A stretch of 64,000 bases of DNA, taken from the NCBI GenBank assembly GCA_028689055.1, contig JAQTWZ010000006.1, positions 1 to 64,000 on the forward strand, given 5' to 3'. Each line of letters opens with the position of its first letter. Within the stretch, counting starts at the first letter, position 1. A program made the translations under genes and the position numbers. Positions 50,016 through 60,474 of this stretch are shown in pieces. The DNA is from Sulfurimonas sp. (lineage in GTDB: Bacteria; Campylobacterota; Campylobacteria; Campylobacterales; Sulfurimonadaceae). The notes below the pieces were generated by a model. The model saw only the letters and a program-made list of their open reading frames with translations. It was not told the origin of the DNA and did no database searches.

Positions 50016-50834
50016 CTAGTAGTTTGCCTCAATATAAGCCATAATAGGCGTATCGTAGATAAAAACGATAAAAGTAGCAAGTGCTAAAAATGGCACAAAA
50101 GGAACACGTTGCTCTTCTTTGGAGCGACTTAGCAAGGCAAGCATCACCGGCAGAGCCAAGAGGGCAGATAAAAATATAGCGACAAGAGCTAGTTTGACAC
50201 CCAAAAGTGCACCCATAGTTGCAGCAACCATGATGTCACCTTCACCCATTGCTTCGATAAAAGGATAGGTGTGATAATTTTTTGTCCATGAAGTCTGCGT
50301 TTTTTTTGCAGCTCTTTGTGCGGAGGATGTGAGCAGATAGGAGAGCGCAAAACGCAGTAAGGTAAAGCCACCAGCCAAAAGAAGAGCATTTTGAAAGTTC
50401 AGCAAGACTCCTTGAATACTCCATGTACCCAAGACGGCAAAGAGTATCGCCAAAAGGTTGAGACTATCGGGAACCATTTTATATTTGAAGTCTATCATGG
50501 AGAGTGCAAGTAACATGGAAAAACTTAGTGCTATCATCAGCAAAGGAAAATCGAGCGTATATTTACTTGCCAAAACACCAAACATGAGCCCTGTGAAAAG
50601 TTCTACAAGAGGATATTGCGCAGATATCTTGCTTTTGCAGTAGGCGCATTTGCCACCTAAAAATATCCATGAAAAAAGAGGGATATTGTGCCAGGGTTTG
50701 AGTGTTTTGTTGCAACTGTAACAGTGCGAAGCTTCAAAAACGACACTTTCATCCTTTGGAATACGGAGTATCACTACATTGAGAAAAGAACCAAAAATCA
50801 GACCAAATAAGAAAGCTATAAGAGACTCTATCAT
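50016..50834 (-). CDS. Prepilin peptidase / A24 leader peptidase
   Basis: FGSFLNVVILRIPKDESVVFEASHCYSCNKTLKPWHNIPLFSWIFLGGKCAYCKSKISAQYPLVELFTG; GEGDIMVAATMGALLG. Confidence 0.92.
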   Translation of the reverse strand: MIESLIAFLFGLIFGSFLNVVILRIPKDESVVFEASHCYSCNKTLKPWHNIPLFSWIFLGGKCAYCKSKISAQYPLVELFTGLMFGVLASKYTLDFPLLMIALSFSMLLALSMIDFKYKMVPDSLNLLAILFAVLGTWSIQGVLLNFQNALLLAGGFTLLRFALSYLLTSSAQRAAKKTQTSWTKNYHTYPFIEAMGEGDIMVAATMGALLGVKLALVAIFLSALLALPVMLALLSRSKEEQRVPFVPFLALATFIVFIYDTPIMAYIEANY

Positions 50835-51508
50835 TTGAGACCTCCAAAACGGCGCTCGATAGTTGTAAAATCTTTGATGATTTTTGCAAGTTCATCACTT
50901 GTAAAGTCAGGCCAAAGCGTATCGCTAAAGAAAAGTTCTGCATAAGCCGCTTGCCAAAGTAAAAAGTTTGAAAGTCTGTGGTCGCCACCCGTGCGGATAA
51001 GTAAATCCACATCACTTTTACAGTCAAGCGCATTGCTAAACATCTCTTGAGTAATATCACCTTCTGCGTTTTTGAGTCCATTTACAGCGCGAAGAATCTC
51101 ATCCTGTGCGCCGTAGTTGAGGGCTAAAGATTGGACAAGTCCATCACAATGAGCGGTTTTTATTTCAATCTCTTTGATAGTTTTTTGCAGAGAATTGGAA
51201 AAGGCACGGATATCTCCGATAGGTTCAAAACGTACATTGTTATTAAGATAGTCCTGTAGTTCGCTTCTAAGGTATTTTTCAAGAAGTTTCATTAAAAATT
51301 CTACTTCCAAACGCGGTCGCTTCCAGTTTTCTGTCGAAAATGCATAAAGAGTGAGTCTCTCTATATCTTTATCTCTAGAGCAAAATTTTGTGATTTTTTT
51401 GACGACTTTGGCGCCAGCCTCATGACCTTTTACTCTTTTTTTTCCTTGTAGTTCTGCCCAACGGCCGTTTCCGTCCATGATGATTGCGATATGTTTGATT
51501 TCATTCAT
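50831..51508 (-). CDS. uppS: Isoprenyl (undecaprenyl) diphosphate synthase
   Basis: IAIIMDGNGRWAELQGKKRVKGHEAGAKVVK...LYAFSTENWKRP...DLLIRTGGDHRLSNFLLWQAAYAELFF. Confidence 0.95.
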   Translation of the reverse strand: MNEIKHIAIIMDGNGRWAELQGKKRVKGHEAGAKVVKKITKFCSRDKDIERLTLYAFSTENWKRPRLEVEFLMKLLEKYLRSELQDYLNNNVRFEPIGDIRAFSNSLQKTIKEIEIKTAHCDGLVQSLALNYGAQDEILRAVNGLKNAEGDITQEMFSNALDCKSDVDLLIRTGGDHRLSNFLLWQAAYAELFFSDTLWPDFTSDELAKIIKDFTTIERRFGGLK

Positions 51509-52254
51509 ATGCTGATATCCAAAAGAGCGTGGTGTTTCGTATCATAAAGTGGTTCTATATTTTCTATGAGGCTGATATTTATAGTGTTATATGAGAAGTT
51601 TTTCAAATCATTTTCCAAAAATATTTTTGTTTGTACAAAGGCAACACAAAGCTCTATCTCTATCACACTTTCATCAAGTGCGATAACTCCTGATATCGGG
51701 CCAAGAAGCTCTAGGGCTGCATAAAAATCTATATGTGTTTTTTTTGTTTTCGTATTGTACCTTTTTTTGAATTGTACTAAAGAAAAAGAGTTGTGCAATA
51801 CGAGAGGAATCGTAAAAATATTGCTTTGAAGTGAAAGTAAAAGGGATGACGCAGAGGAGAACTCTTCTTTTGTGTTTGCAGAGCTTAAATGCTCAAGGAT
51901 ATTTTGTTTCAAAAGCGCTTCGGGCTTTTTAGCGTTTAGAAGCGTGTGGAGTTCTTTGAGAGAATATTCTATCCCTGTACTTTGAAAAGTACTGAGCAGT
52001 TGAGGCATCTTGAGAAGATGGGAAAGTTTGGGCGTAGCATCTTTGCTTTGGCTGAGTTGAGACCAGTATTTTGCCCCTTCGCTGAGCGGTTTTTCACTTT
52101 GGGCAGTGAGTGTTTTGTTTTGTAAAATCACAGAGTATTTTGACTCTCCCAAAGATTTGAGTACATCGATGCTTACAAGTTTTATGAGTGCCTTTGCCTC
52201 ATTTGGATTTGTACTCAGAAGCTTAGTGAGGGCACTGAGTTGATTTATATTCAT
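51505..52254 (-). CDS. Hypothetical protein between uppS and coaBC
   Basis: 249 aa MNINQLSALTKLLSTNPNEAKALIKLVSIDVLKSLGESKYSVILQ; overlapping starts/stops with neighbours suggest an operon. Confidence 0.65.
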   Translation of the reverse strand: MNINQLSALTKLLSTNPNEAKALIKLVSIDVLKSLGESKYSVILQNKTLTAQSEKPLSEGAKYWSQLSQSKDATPKLSHLLKMPQLLSTFQSTGIEYSLKELHTLLNAKKPEALLKQNILEHLSSANTKEEFSSASSLLLSLQSNIFTIPLVLHNSFSLVQFKKRYNTKTKKTHIDFYAALELLGPISGVIALDESVIEIELCVAFVQTKIFLENDLKNFSYNTINISLIENIEPLYDTKHHALLDISI

Positions 52255-53519
52255 AAGCTCTTTGCGTGATCTAAGATATCAAACGAGAGTGTAAACTTAT
52301 CGGCTTCTTTGAGTGTTTCGCGTTTGTCTTTTGTGATGAAATCCACTGCGTTTGTATCCGTACCAAAGCTATCAGAATTTACTAAAAGGTTGAGACATAC
52401 GGCATCAACATGCTTTTTTTCTAGCATATTCGTTGCGTTTTGCACTGCGTTTAGAGGATCCATCTCTGCTTTAAACGCAACAGTTGTGATCCCTTCTTTG
52501 TTGAGAGAACTTAAAATATCAATGTTTTCTTTGAGTGTGAGAGCAAAACTCTCTCCCAAAAGCTCTTTTTTGAGTTTACCGATTTGCGCAAATTCCGGCA
52601 CATAGTCACTCACTGCTGCCGCCATAAAAAGATAAGGTTTTTTCTGGATAAGATGGATCTGTTCATCTCTCATGAGCGTGGCTTTGGAGAGTTTGCCTTT
52701 TTTGGCGATACGTATAGAATCAACAAGATATTCTCTCATCTCTTCGCTACTTGAGACATCGATCGTGTGCATCTCTTTTGGGAGATTTGGCTCAAATCTT
52801 GTTGCTATAAGATTGACATCAGCACCACGGCAATACAGAGCCGTTGCCAAAGCAGAAGCCATCTTTCCGCTTGAGAAGTTCGAGATATAACGCACATCAT
52901 CAATCTTCTCAAGTGTTCCTCCTCCTGTGACGATAACCATACGGTCTTTCCAAAATTCTTCCATGAGCAGCTCTTTCGCGCAGGAAAAAAAGATATCCAA
53001 AGGCTCTGCCATAGCACCATCACCCGTTGTTTTACAAGCGAGTTCTTTTGTCTGCGTTTCTACGACACTATAGTTTGTGATGGCTAGCATCTTCAAGTTT
53101 GCTTGCGTGATAGGATTTTTGAGCATATGCGTATTGGCTGAGGGTGCGATTACTTTTTTCTCAGGATAAGCAAGTGCACACTGGAGCAACATTGTATCAG
53201 CTATCGCGTTTGCAAGTTTTGCGATGGTATTGGCAGTTGCGGGTGCGATGACAAACAAATCTGCCCATTGAGAGGCTTTGATATGGTTGTGATCGTTTAC
53301 CCACGACTCGTTTGTATCATCCAATACTTGGTTGGAAGTGATTGTTTCAAAGGTAAGCGGTGTGACAAATTTTTTGGCAGCTTCGCTCATGACGACTTTG
53401 ACATCAGCACCTGCTTTGACAAAGAGGCGTGCAAGTTCGATGGACTTGTAAATGGCAATAGAACCTGTTACACCAAGGAGAATTTTTTTGTTTTTAAGTA
53501 AATCAGATGGAATATTCAT
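52251..53519 (-). CDS. coaBC: Bifunctional phosphopantothenoylcysteine decarboxylase / phosphopantothenate--cysteine ligase
   Basis: ILLGVTGSIAIYKSIELARLFVKAGADVKVVMSEAAKKFV...IAPATANTIAKLANAIADTML...VTGGGTLEKIDDVRYISNFSSGKMA. Confidence 0.95.
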   Translation of the reverse strand: MNIPSDLLKNKKILLGVTGSIAIYKSIELARLFVKAGADVKVVMSEAAKKFVTPLTFETITSNQVLDDTNESWVNDHNHIKASQWADLFVIAPATANTIAKLANAIADTMLLQCALAYPEKKVIAPSANTHMLKNPITQANLKMLAITNYSVVETQTKELACKTTGDGAMAEPLDIFFSCAKELLMEEFWKDRMVIVTGGGTLEKIDDVRYISNFSSGKMASALATALYCRGADVNLIATRFEPNLPKEMHTIDVSSSEEMREYLVDSIRIAKKGKLSKATLMRDEQIHLIQKKPYLFMAAAVSDYVPEFAQIGKLKKELLGESFALTLKENIDILSSLNKEGITTVAFKAEMDPLNAVQNATNMLEKKHVDAVCLNLLVNSDSFGTDTNAVDFITKDKRETLKEADKFTLSFDILDHAKSL

Positions 53520-53702
53520 GAGTAAATCTTTAGGGTGAAATTTTGCTTTATTTTATCTAAAAAATATTTAGAATTCATTTTGTAGATGATGTTACGAGAA
53601 TATACAGTTTACTTAAAGATTTTGCGATTCGCGAGAAGAGAAAGTTCGTTTTGTGATAATTTTACTAGAATATAACCATTAGTTATAAAAAAGGCTTATC
53701 GC

Positions 53703-54509
53703 ATGACAAAAACACTTATCGCCAATATTGACTCTATACCGGCTTTACCGGAATCTGTTCAAGAAGTTGAACGCATCTATCAAGATGATAACTCTACTTT
53801 TGAGGATATGCAAAAGGCTATAGAGAAAGATCCTCTCCTTACTGCAAATATCCTTCGTATCGCAAACGCACCGATGTACGGTGTCAAAAGCAAAATCTCC
53901 AGTGTCAAGCAGGCTATCTCTTTGCTTGGAAAAGATGCCGTGAGAACATTCGTGCTCAATAGTGCAGTAAACACGAGTTTTGCTATCGATCTTTCTCCTT
54001 ATGGAATGAGTAAAGAGCAGTTCTCTTTTGCGTGTGAGAGACAACTGGCTCTGATGATCCACTGGCTTATCCGTCGTCAACCAAAACGTTTACGCGTGCT
54101 TGGACCAGCTGCGTTTTTAGTAGATATCGGTCGTATCATTATCGCAAGAACACTCATAGAAGACGGGAAAACATCTATCATCAAAGATGCGATGCAAAAC
54201 GGTACAGATGTATCAAAAGCTGAAAAAGCAGCATGCGGCGCTCAGGCTACGGACGTTACGGCGACGCTGTTTCACAAATGGAATCTTGATGCAGATATCA
54301 TCCACACGATTCGCTACAGCGATGATCCTGAAGGAACTGTAGAAGAAGAAAGAGAGATGGCGGCAGAACTCAAAGCTGTACGTGAGAGTGTTATGCCAAA
54401 CGGTGAGATCACGGATGCTTCTATCGCTACTGCGAAAGAGACTATCGAAGAATTTGGACTAGATTTGGCGAGTTATGAGAAAGCTTTAGAGAAAATTTTA
54501 AGCGTATAA
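53703..54509 (+). CDS. HDOD domain-containing protein
   Basis: IDSIPALPESVQEVERIYQDDNSTFEDMQKAIEKDPLLTANILRIANAPMYGVKSKISSVKQAISLLGKDAVRTFVL. Confidence 0.9.
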   Translation: MTKTLIANIDSIPALPESVQEVERIYQDDNSTFEDMQKAIEKDPLLTANILRIANAPMYGVKSKISSVKQAISLLGKDAVRTFVLNSAVNTSFAIDLSPYGMSKEQFSFACERQLALMIHWLIRRQPKRLRVLGPAAFLVDIGRIIIARTLIEDGKTSIIKDAMQNGTDVSKAEKAACGAQATDVTATLFHKWNLDADIIHTIRYSDDPEGTVEEEREMAAELKAVRESVMPNGEITDASIATAKETIEEFGLDLASYEKALEKILSV

Positions 54510-54516
54510 AAAATGA

Positions 54517-54546
54517 TTAGGCTCTTCAAAAAGAGCCTAATTTTTT
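54517..54546 (+). terminator. Intrinsic terminator after the HDOD gene, overlapping the glmU stop
   Basis: Perfect 10-bp stem ttaggctctt-caaa-aagagcctaa followed by tttttt. Confidence 0.85.
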
Positions 54547-55841
54547 CCGAAAAATTGATAATAAAAATCTTTGAGTGTTTTAAGTTTGGTTCTACTTATT
54601 GCCAGTGAACCTTTTGTTATCGTCCCGCTTGTCACAGTTGTTCCCGCCGCTATCATCACATCATCTTCGATAGTAACAGGCGCTACAAGTTGGCTATCGC
54701 TTCCTATAAAGACATTTTTGCCTATGATGGTTTTATACTTTTTGATACCGTCATAGTTACAAGTAATCGTGCCCGCACCTATGTTTGTACCTTCTGAGAC
54801 TTCTGCATCGCCGATATAACTTAAGTGTCCGGCTTTAACGCCTTTGAGTGTGCTTTTTTTGATCTCTACGAAGTTGCCTATATGCGTCTCTTCTATTTCC
54901 GAAGCAGGGCGTAGATGTGCCATCGGACCGACATCTGAATTTTTGACGATGCTATCTTCTATAACACTGCCTGCTTTGATATGTGAGTTCTGGATAAAAG
55001 AGTTACCCGTGATACGGCAGCCGTTTTCGATGATACATTCACCCTCAAACACAACCCCTTCTTCTATAAAAATCGTTTGTGGCAGTTGCATGATGACACC
55101 TGCGTTCATCCAATGCTCTTTGATACGATTTTGCATAATCTCTTCAGAATCTGCCAAATCTTTTTTGGAGTTGACACCTTTGAAATGCTCTTCATCTACA
55201 AGTAAAGGCGAGATACTCAAACCATCCATACGTGCCATAGAGACGACATCTGTGAGGTAGTACTCTTTTTGTGCGTTCTCATTTCTTAGAAGCGGAATGT
55301 ATTTATCTAAAACAGTTTTAGAAAAAGCATAGATACCTGCGTTTACGGTACTTACCTGAAGTTCAAGTTCTGTGGCATCTTTTTGCTCAACGATTTTTTG
55401 CACTTGCTTATTTTCTATGATAACTCTTCCATATCCATCAGGATTTTCAAGATCAAAGATAGACATGATGATATCTGCATCATTGTGCAAAAAGCCTTCA
55501 AGAGCTTTTGCGGTGATAAGCGGCATATCACCGTTTAAGACCAAAACTTTTTCATTTTTTGGTGTTATATTTTTCATAGCTCCACCCGTGCCCGGATAGT
55601 TTTCGGCATCTTGGATGACAAAGTTTATGTCATCAAAGTAAATTTCCATCTGTTTTTGCACTTCTTCTTTTTGGTGGGCGATGACAACCGTGATGTCATT
55701 TGAGAGTTCACGAGATGCTTTGATGATATGATAGAGCATCGGTTTGCCACTTATGGAGTGGAGCACTTTGGCTTTGGGTGATTTCATGCGGCTGCCTTTT
55801 CCGGCGGCGAGGATAACTATACTTATTTTATCTTTATTCAT
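54537..55841 (-). CDS. glmU: Bifunctional UDP-N-acetylglucosamine pyrophosphorylase / glucosamine-1-phosphate N-acetyltransferase
   Basis: [31 protein letters not shown]...NAGIYAF...[37 protein letters not shown]. Confidence 0.95.
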   Translation of the reverse strand: MNKDKISIVILAAGKGSRMKSPKAKVLHSISGKPMLYHIIKASRELSNDITVVIAHQKEEVQKQMEIYFDDINFVIQDAENYPGTGGAMKNITPKNEKVLVLNGDMPLITAKALEGFLHNDADIIMSIFDLENPDGYGRVIIENKQVQKIVEQKDATELELQVSTVNAGIYAFSKTVLDKYIPLLRNENAQKEYYLTDVVSMARMDGLSISPLLVDEEHFKGVNSKKDLADSEEIMQNRIKEHWMNAGVIMQLPQTIFIEEGVVFEGECIIENGCRITGNSFIQNSHIKAGSVIEDSIVKNSDVGPMAHLRPASEIEETHIGNFVEIKKSTLKGVKAGHLSYIGDAEVSEGTNIGAGTITCNYDGIKKYKTIIGKNVFIGSDSQLVAPVTIEDDVMIAAGTTVTSGTITKGSLAISRTKLKTLKDFYYQFFGKN

Positions 55842-57148
55842 TTACTTCTCCTACAAGGTGTATTATCTTTTTTGATGATAAATTGGTCTGCAATTTTACC
55901 ATCTTTACTTAAAAATTTTGAGCTGAGTGTTGTCGGTGTGATTTCCAAAATCACAGAACCCATCTCCTGCAGACTAAACGGCAGAGCAGGGTGCTTGAGG
56001 TCTGCTTTGTCAAGTTTGGATGAAGAACCGCAAACTTGATAAATAGTCCCGCTGTTTTCTGTTCTCTCAAGTGCTTTTGTATAGCAACTCTCTACATCTT
56101 GAACGAGATGTTTCTTCGCATCAAAACTTTCACTTTTGCCATAATGCCCAATCATAAGTTTGGAACGCTCATAATCATGAGAATGCCCGCTGAGAACGAG
56201 GTCAACTCCATAAGCATCAAAAATAGGAACAAAGTTTTCTCTTATATCACGCAGTCTTCCACCGCTGTCATAGTCGCTATCTGAATGATGCCCGCCGTCT
56301 GTATAGGGCGGTGTATGAAACACTACGATGACCCACGGTTTTGTATTTGCTTCAAGGTCTTGTTTGAGCCATGAAGCCATTGCACCATCAGCAGCTCTAT
56401 CTGCTGTTTCACTATCGAGCATGACAAGGTGTAAATTGCCGTTGTTGAGACTGTAGTAGCGTTCATCGCCGCTTTTGATTCCTCCATTTTCCCCATTTAC
56501 AGGATAGTCAAAGATATCATAAAAAGCCCAGCGTCTGGCATCATGATTACCCATAGCAGCCCATGGCGCAAAGCGTTTGAGAAGTTCTGGATAGGCTTCA
56601 AAAAAACCTTCATTATAATCTTTTTGTGTTCCACTCGTGTAAGCATTGTCGCCAAGCAAAACCCACATATCGAGTTGGCTTAGATTGTTATCTATGTATG
56701 TGAGCATACTTTCATAGACACTTTGCTGATCTTTGCCTCTTTTACCACTGTCACCGATGAGCCAGATTTTTTGGAGTTCTGCGTTTTGGCAAGGAGTTAC
56801 GAAACTTCTATCGGTATTGTCTATCTTCAAGGAAGAAGAGGTGAGTGAGTAAAAATATTTTGTACACTCTTTGAGATTTGAGAGGGTAAGAGAGTGTTTT
56901 TTATCTGCTGCGTTTTCTGAGAGTTTTGTATCAAGTGTTGTAGAAGAGAGACCATAGGAGAGTGTGCCTATCTCTTCTTTTGGTGTTCGCCATTTGAATG
57001 TCACTGCGTTTGGCGTTTGCATCACCATATAGGGCTGTCTCTCTACAAAAACATAACTTCCATAAAGAACATCTACAAATCTTGCAATCGCATAAACAGA
57101 GATGACAAGAAAGAGATAAAGGAGGGATTTTTTAAGAATTTTTTTCAA
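55838..57148 (-). CDS. Purple-acid-phosphatase-like metallophosphoesterase
   Basis: N-terminal FN3-like segment ([24 protein letters not shown]), then [21 protein letters not shown]...[20 protein letters not shown]...AMGNHDARR...[13 protein letters not shown]. Confidence 0.85.
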   Translation of the reverse strand: MKKILKKSLLYLFLVISVYAIARFVDVLYGSYVFVERQPYMVMQTPNAVTFKWRTPKEEIGTLSYGLSSTTLDTKLSENAADKKHSLTLSNLKECTKYFYSLTSSSLKIDNTDRSFVTPCQNAELQKIWLIGDSGKRGKDQQSVYESMLTYIDNNLSQLDMWVLLGDNAYTSGTQKDYNEGFFEAYPELLKRFAPWAAMGNHDARRWAFYDIFDYPVNGENGGIKSGDERYYSLNNGNLHLVMLDSETADRAADGAMASWLKQDLEANTKPWVIVVFHTPPYTDGGHHSDSDYDSGGRLRDIRENFVPIFDAYGVDLVLSGHSHDYERSKLMIGHYGKSESFDAKKHLVQDVESCYTKALERTENSGTIYQVCGSSSKLDKADLKHPALPFSLQEMGSVILEITPTTLSSKFLSKDGKIADQFIIKKDNTPCRRSK

Positions 57149-57830
57149 GTTTGTCCTTCATTTTGGAATATAAAAAAAGTGTAGAGAGTGTTCCTACAAT
57201 GATGCCGGCAAAAATATCACTGATAAAATGGTCGTTTGCCAAAACTCTGCTAAGAGCTAAAATAATTGCTAAAGAGAACCATAAAAGTTTATATCTAGGG
57301 AAAAACAACAAGAGATAAACCGTTACTGCGACAATGGTCGTCGTGTGCCCTGAGGGAAAAGAGGAGTAGGTTGTAGGGGATTCAGCGAGTGTCATAAAGT
57401 GGTATCGCATCTTTTCTAAAAATCCCATGTCAAAATTTTGAAATAATAAAAAGCCATATTCATCATGTCCATCCCGAAGTCCCCAAGGTCGTATGCGCGC
57501 AAAGAGCCATTTGAGAAGAAGATTGATAACTCCTGAAAAAAGATTGATGTAGAGAAGAAAAAGAAATCTCTGCTCATGAAGAGTATTTTTTTTATAATAT
57601 TTGAAAAAAATAAACCCAAAAATACCTGTAGCAATGTACCAATGAGATTCTCCCGCGATACTGATAGTATCTCCAATAGTTTCATATGTCGCAATATTGG
57701 CTAAAAAATACTCTGCGACACTTCTGTCTATAAAAAAATAACTTGCAAAAATGAGTAGAAGCATCACACCTACAAAAAGAAGAAGGCTGCGTTTTCTAAA
57801 CATCATCGTAAACCTTGGTAGTTTGTGCAT
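57132..57830 (-). CDS. PAP2-family membrane phosphatase
   Basis: KWLFARIRPWG ... TTYSSFPSGHTTTIVAVTVYLLLFFPRYK ... SRVLANDHFISDIFAGIIVG. Confidence 0.88.
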   Translation of the reverse strand: MHKLPRFTMMFRKRSLLLFVGVMLLLIFASYFFIDRSVAEYFLANIATYETIGDTISIAGESHWYIATGIFGFIFFKYYKKNTLHEQRFLFLLYINLFSGVINLLLKWLFARIRPWGLRDGHDEYGFLLFQNFDMGFLEKMRYHFMTLAESPTTYSSFPSGHTTTIVAVTVYLLLFFPRYKLLWFSLAIILALSRVLANDHFISDIFAGIIVGTLSTLFLYSKMKDKLEKNS

Positions 57831-59248
57831 TTGACAAGCTCGATAGAGTTTACTTTTTTAGAGTTGAGGGAGATATCAAAACTCTCTAATTTCGTTGTTT
57901 TGTCACATTTTGCAAGTTCATAAATAGTTTTATGATAAAAATAAGTATTGATAAATATCAAATCTTTTCCGATTGGAGAGCTTTTTTCCCAAAAATCAAA
58001 TTGATCTTTTCTTGCATCAATAAGATAAACTTTACTTTTATTGTGCAGGTTATAATAAATTGCGCGCGATGCTACCGTCCAGTTTGTCACAGCGAGTGCC
58101 TCTTTTTGAGTGTTGTGAATATGTGTATTTGCTTTGCTCATGATCTCATTCCAGCCATAAATGTCTCGATGTACAGATTTGTACTCCGGCATAGGCGTAA
58201 ACTTAAATGCAAGTTCACCGTAAGCATAAAGAGTGACAAAAATACCAAAACCAACGATAAATGAGAGATAGACCTGTGCAGGTTTTCTCGATGCGAGTAA
58301 AAGATAATAACTTCCAAGAGGGATAAAAAGCATATAAAAAAGAGCACTCCAATGCGGAAGAGCCGTTTTATAAAGAGAGGCAAAACTAAAAAACATAAAA
58401 AGAACAAGACCAAAAAGTGCAGTGAGAAAAAGCGTATCATTTTCACTATGCAGAGCCTTATAAAGCCCAAAAAACGCAAGTGGAAATAAAAAAGGATTAT
58501 AAGCCCCAAATTGTGCAGCCAAAGAGCTTAAAAACGCAGTTGCGTTTATGCCGCTTTCGCCTACAACATGATCACTTTGATAAGCAAAACTTGCCCAGTC
58601 ATTTTGGATATTCCAAAGAATAACAGGTGAGATAATGATAAGTCCCAACATGAGCGCAGGAATAATCGCAGGGCTAGATAAAAGGTCATATCTCTGTTTG
58701 ATAAAAAAGTACAAAATTATAGGAACGAGAAACAAGACGGCTGTATATTTTGACAAACCTGCGAGTCCAAGAAGCAGAGCCAAAAAGAGCCACATCCACA
58801 AAGAGTTGTTTTTTTCTATGGCGATAACGGTGAAAATAATAGGCAAAACGAGTAAAAAGAGAAGTGTATCAGGTAGAAGCATCAAAAAAAGTGCATTAAA
58901 TAAAAACGAAGCATGCAAAGCTAAGACACCCATGAGTGCGAAGGAAGCATTTTTTGATGCATCGTAGATAAGTTTATAGATGAAAAAAGGTACGATAAAA
59001 CCTATAAGAATCGCCCACACACGTGCCGAAAGCTCACTCACGCCTAGAAGATAAATAGCACCGTATTGCATCCAACCAACCAAAGGCGGATGGTCAAAAT
59101 AGCTCAAATCAAGGTGTAAACCATATAAAACATAGTGTGCTTCATCCACTCCAAGCGCCACAAAGGGAGCGATAACTATTCTAAGAATAGCTACCAAAGT
59201 GATGAAATATAAAAAAAGTCTATACTCTGGATATGTTAAGTTCATCAA
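57803..59248 (-). CDS. GT39/ArnT-like membrane glycosyltransferase
   Basis: ALGVDEAHYVLYGLHLDLSYFDHPPLVGWMQYGAIYLLG; multi-TM; paralogous to 61432..62829. Confidence 0.82.
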   Translation of the reverse strand: MMNLTYPEYRLFLYFITLVAILRIVIAPFVALGVDEAHYVLYGLHLDLSYFDHPPLVGWMQYGAIYLLGVSELSARVWAILIGFIVPFFIYKLIYDASKNASFALMGVLALHASFLFNALFLMLLPDTLLFLLVLPIIFTVIAIEKNNSLWMWLFLALLLGLAGLSKYTAVLFLVPIILYFFIKQRYDLLSSPAIIPALMLGLIIISPVILWNIQNDWASFAYQSDHVVGESGINATAFLSSLAAQFGAYNPFLFPLAFFGLYKALHSENDTLFLTALFGLVLFMFFSFASLYKTALPHWSALFYMLFIPLGSYYLLLASRKPAQVYLSFIVGFGIFVTLYAYGELAFKFTPMPEYKSVHRDIYGWNEIMSKANTHIHNTQKEALAVTNWTVASRAIYYNLHNKSKVYLIDARKDQFDFWEKSSPIGKDLIFINTYFYHKTIYELAKCDKTTKLESFDISLNSKKVNSIELVKCTNYQGLR

Positions 59249-60452
59249 GTTTAAAGCGAAGCGTGTTAAATACCCAATCAGGTGTGATAATCTGGATACA
59301 TTGGTTGTCAGAACATGGCGTTTTTCTATGGTTGGATGCGCTTACGCACGGACTACAAGCCATACCTGCATAGATAGGAGTAGTCGGTCCAAGAGAACTG
59401 TAAAGAGCAGGTGTCTCAGGTCCAAAGATAACAAAGGTATGCATATCCGTGATAGATGCAAAGTGCGCTGGACCTGAGTCATTTGTAAGCATAAAAGCAC
59501 TTACGCTGTAGAGCGCGGGGAGCTGTAAAAACTTTACTCCTCCTGCAAAATTGATACAGCGTTTGTCATTTACATAATTAGCCAACATACCTGCACCTTC
59601 TTTTTCAGCGGGAGCGCCTGTGAGTAAAACGATAGCATTTTCATTATATACTAAAATCTTTTTGATAACATCACCATAGTTTTCTCTTTTCCAGCGACGC
59701 TGAGGAAGGAGGTCGGAAGCATTGGAATTTACGAGAATGATAGGGTTTTTTTCTCTATCAAAACCTTCGTACATCGTAGCAATAACATCCAAAACATCGA
59801 GTTTATCATCTTCTTCGATCTGCGCTTTTGCTATCATTATCTCCGAATCAGGAATAACTCTTTTTGTATGTGGTAACTCTTCCTTGTCGTTGAGAAGTGC
59901 ATCTACGAGTGAGATAAAGTTTTTGGCGATATGCTGGTGTGCATTGTAGGCAACTTTGCGGGTCAAAAAGTCTCCTCTGTAGAGTCCTTCATTGTGAAAC
60001 GCATGAAATCCTACACGGTTTACAGCACCACAGGCAGCAGTTAAAAGTGCTGTAAATCGGGAGAAAAGCTCTAAGTCTATCACAGAGTCTATCTCGTTTT
60101 TACGGCACCATTTTAAGAAGTTAAATGCACTTGTAGCAAGGTTGACGATAGAACTTTCATCTATGCAAAAAATGTTTTCTTCTTTTACCGTTCCTAAAAG
60201 CTGGAGGGAAACTTTATTTTTTGAAAAGATAACAAAAAAGAGTTCTCCTTCGATATTTGCCTGAAGTTTTCTCATAGCAGGATCAACGATGATAGCGCTT
60301 CCCATTTCTGAGAGTTCGATAAAGAGAACATTTTTAGGTTTTACTCTTTGTTCGGGTGTAATGAGATTGACTGCTTTTTTCAGTAAAGTCCCTAAAAACG
60401 TAAGCGGAACGCCTGCATAGTGGTCAATATTTCTCATTGTATCTACATTCAT
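59220..60452 (-). CDS. GT9 (heptosyltransferase-like) glycosyltransferase
   Basis: PKNVLFIELSEMGSAIIVDPAMRKLQ...FAGGVKFLQLPALYSVSAFMLTNDSGPAHFASITDMHTFVIFGPETPALYSSLGPTTPIYAG. Confidence 0.85.
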   Translation of the reverse strand: MNVDTMRNIDHYAGVPLTFLGTLLKKAVNLITPEQRVKPKNVLFIELSEMGSAIIVDPAMRKLQANIEGELFFVIFSKNKVSLQLLGTVKEENIFCIDESSIVNLATSAFNFLKWCRKNEIDSVIDLELFSRFTALLTAACGAVNRVGFHAFHNEGLYRGDFLTRKVAYNAHQHIAKNFISLVDALLNDKEELPHTKRVIPDSEIMIAKAQIEEDDKLDVLDVIATMYEGFDREKNPIILVNSNASDLLPQRRWKRENYGDVIKKILVYNENAIVLLTGAPAEKEGAGMLANYVNDKRCINFAGGVKFLQLPALYSVSAFMLTNDSGPAHFASITDMHTFVIFGPETPALYSSLGPTTPIYAGMACSPCVSASNHRKTPCSDNQCIQIITPDWVFNTLRFKLDELNISRV

Positions 60453-60474
60453 TTTGTTTTTCCTTTGTTGCGTT

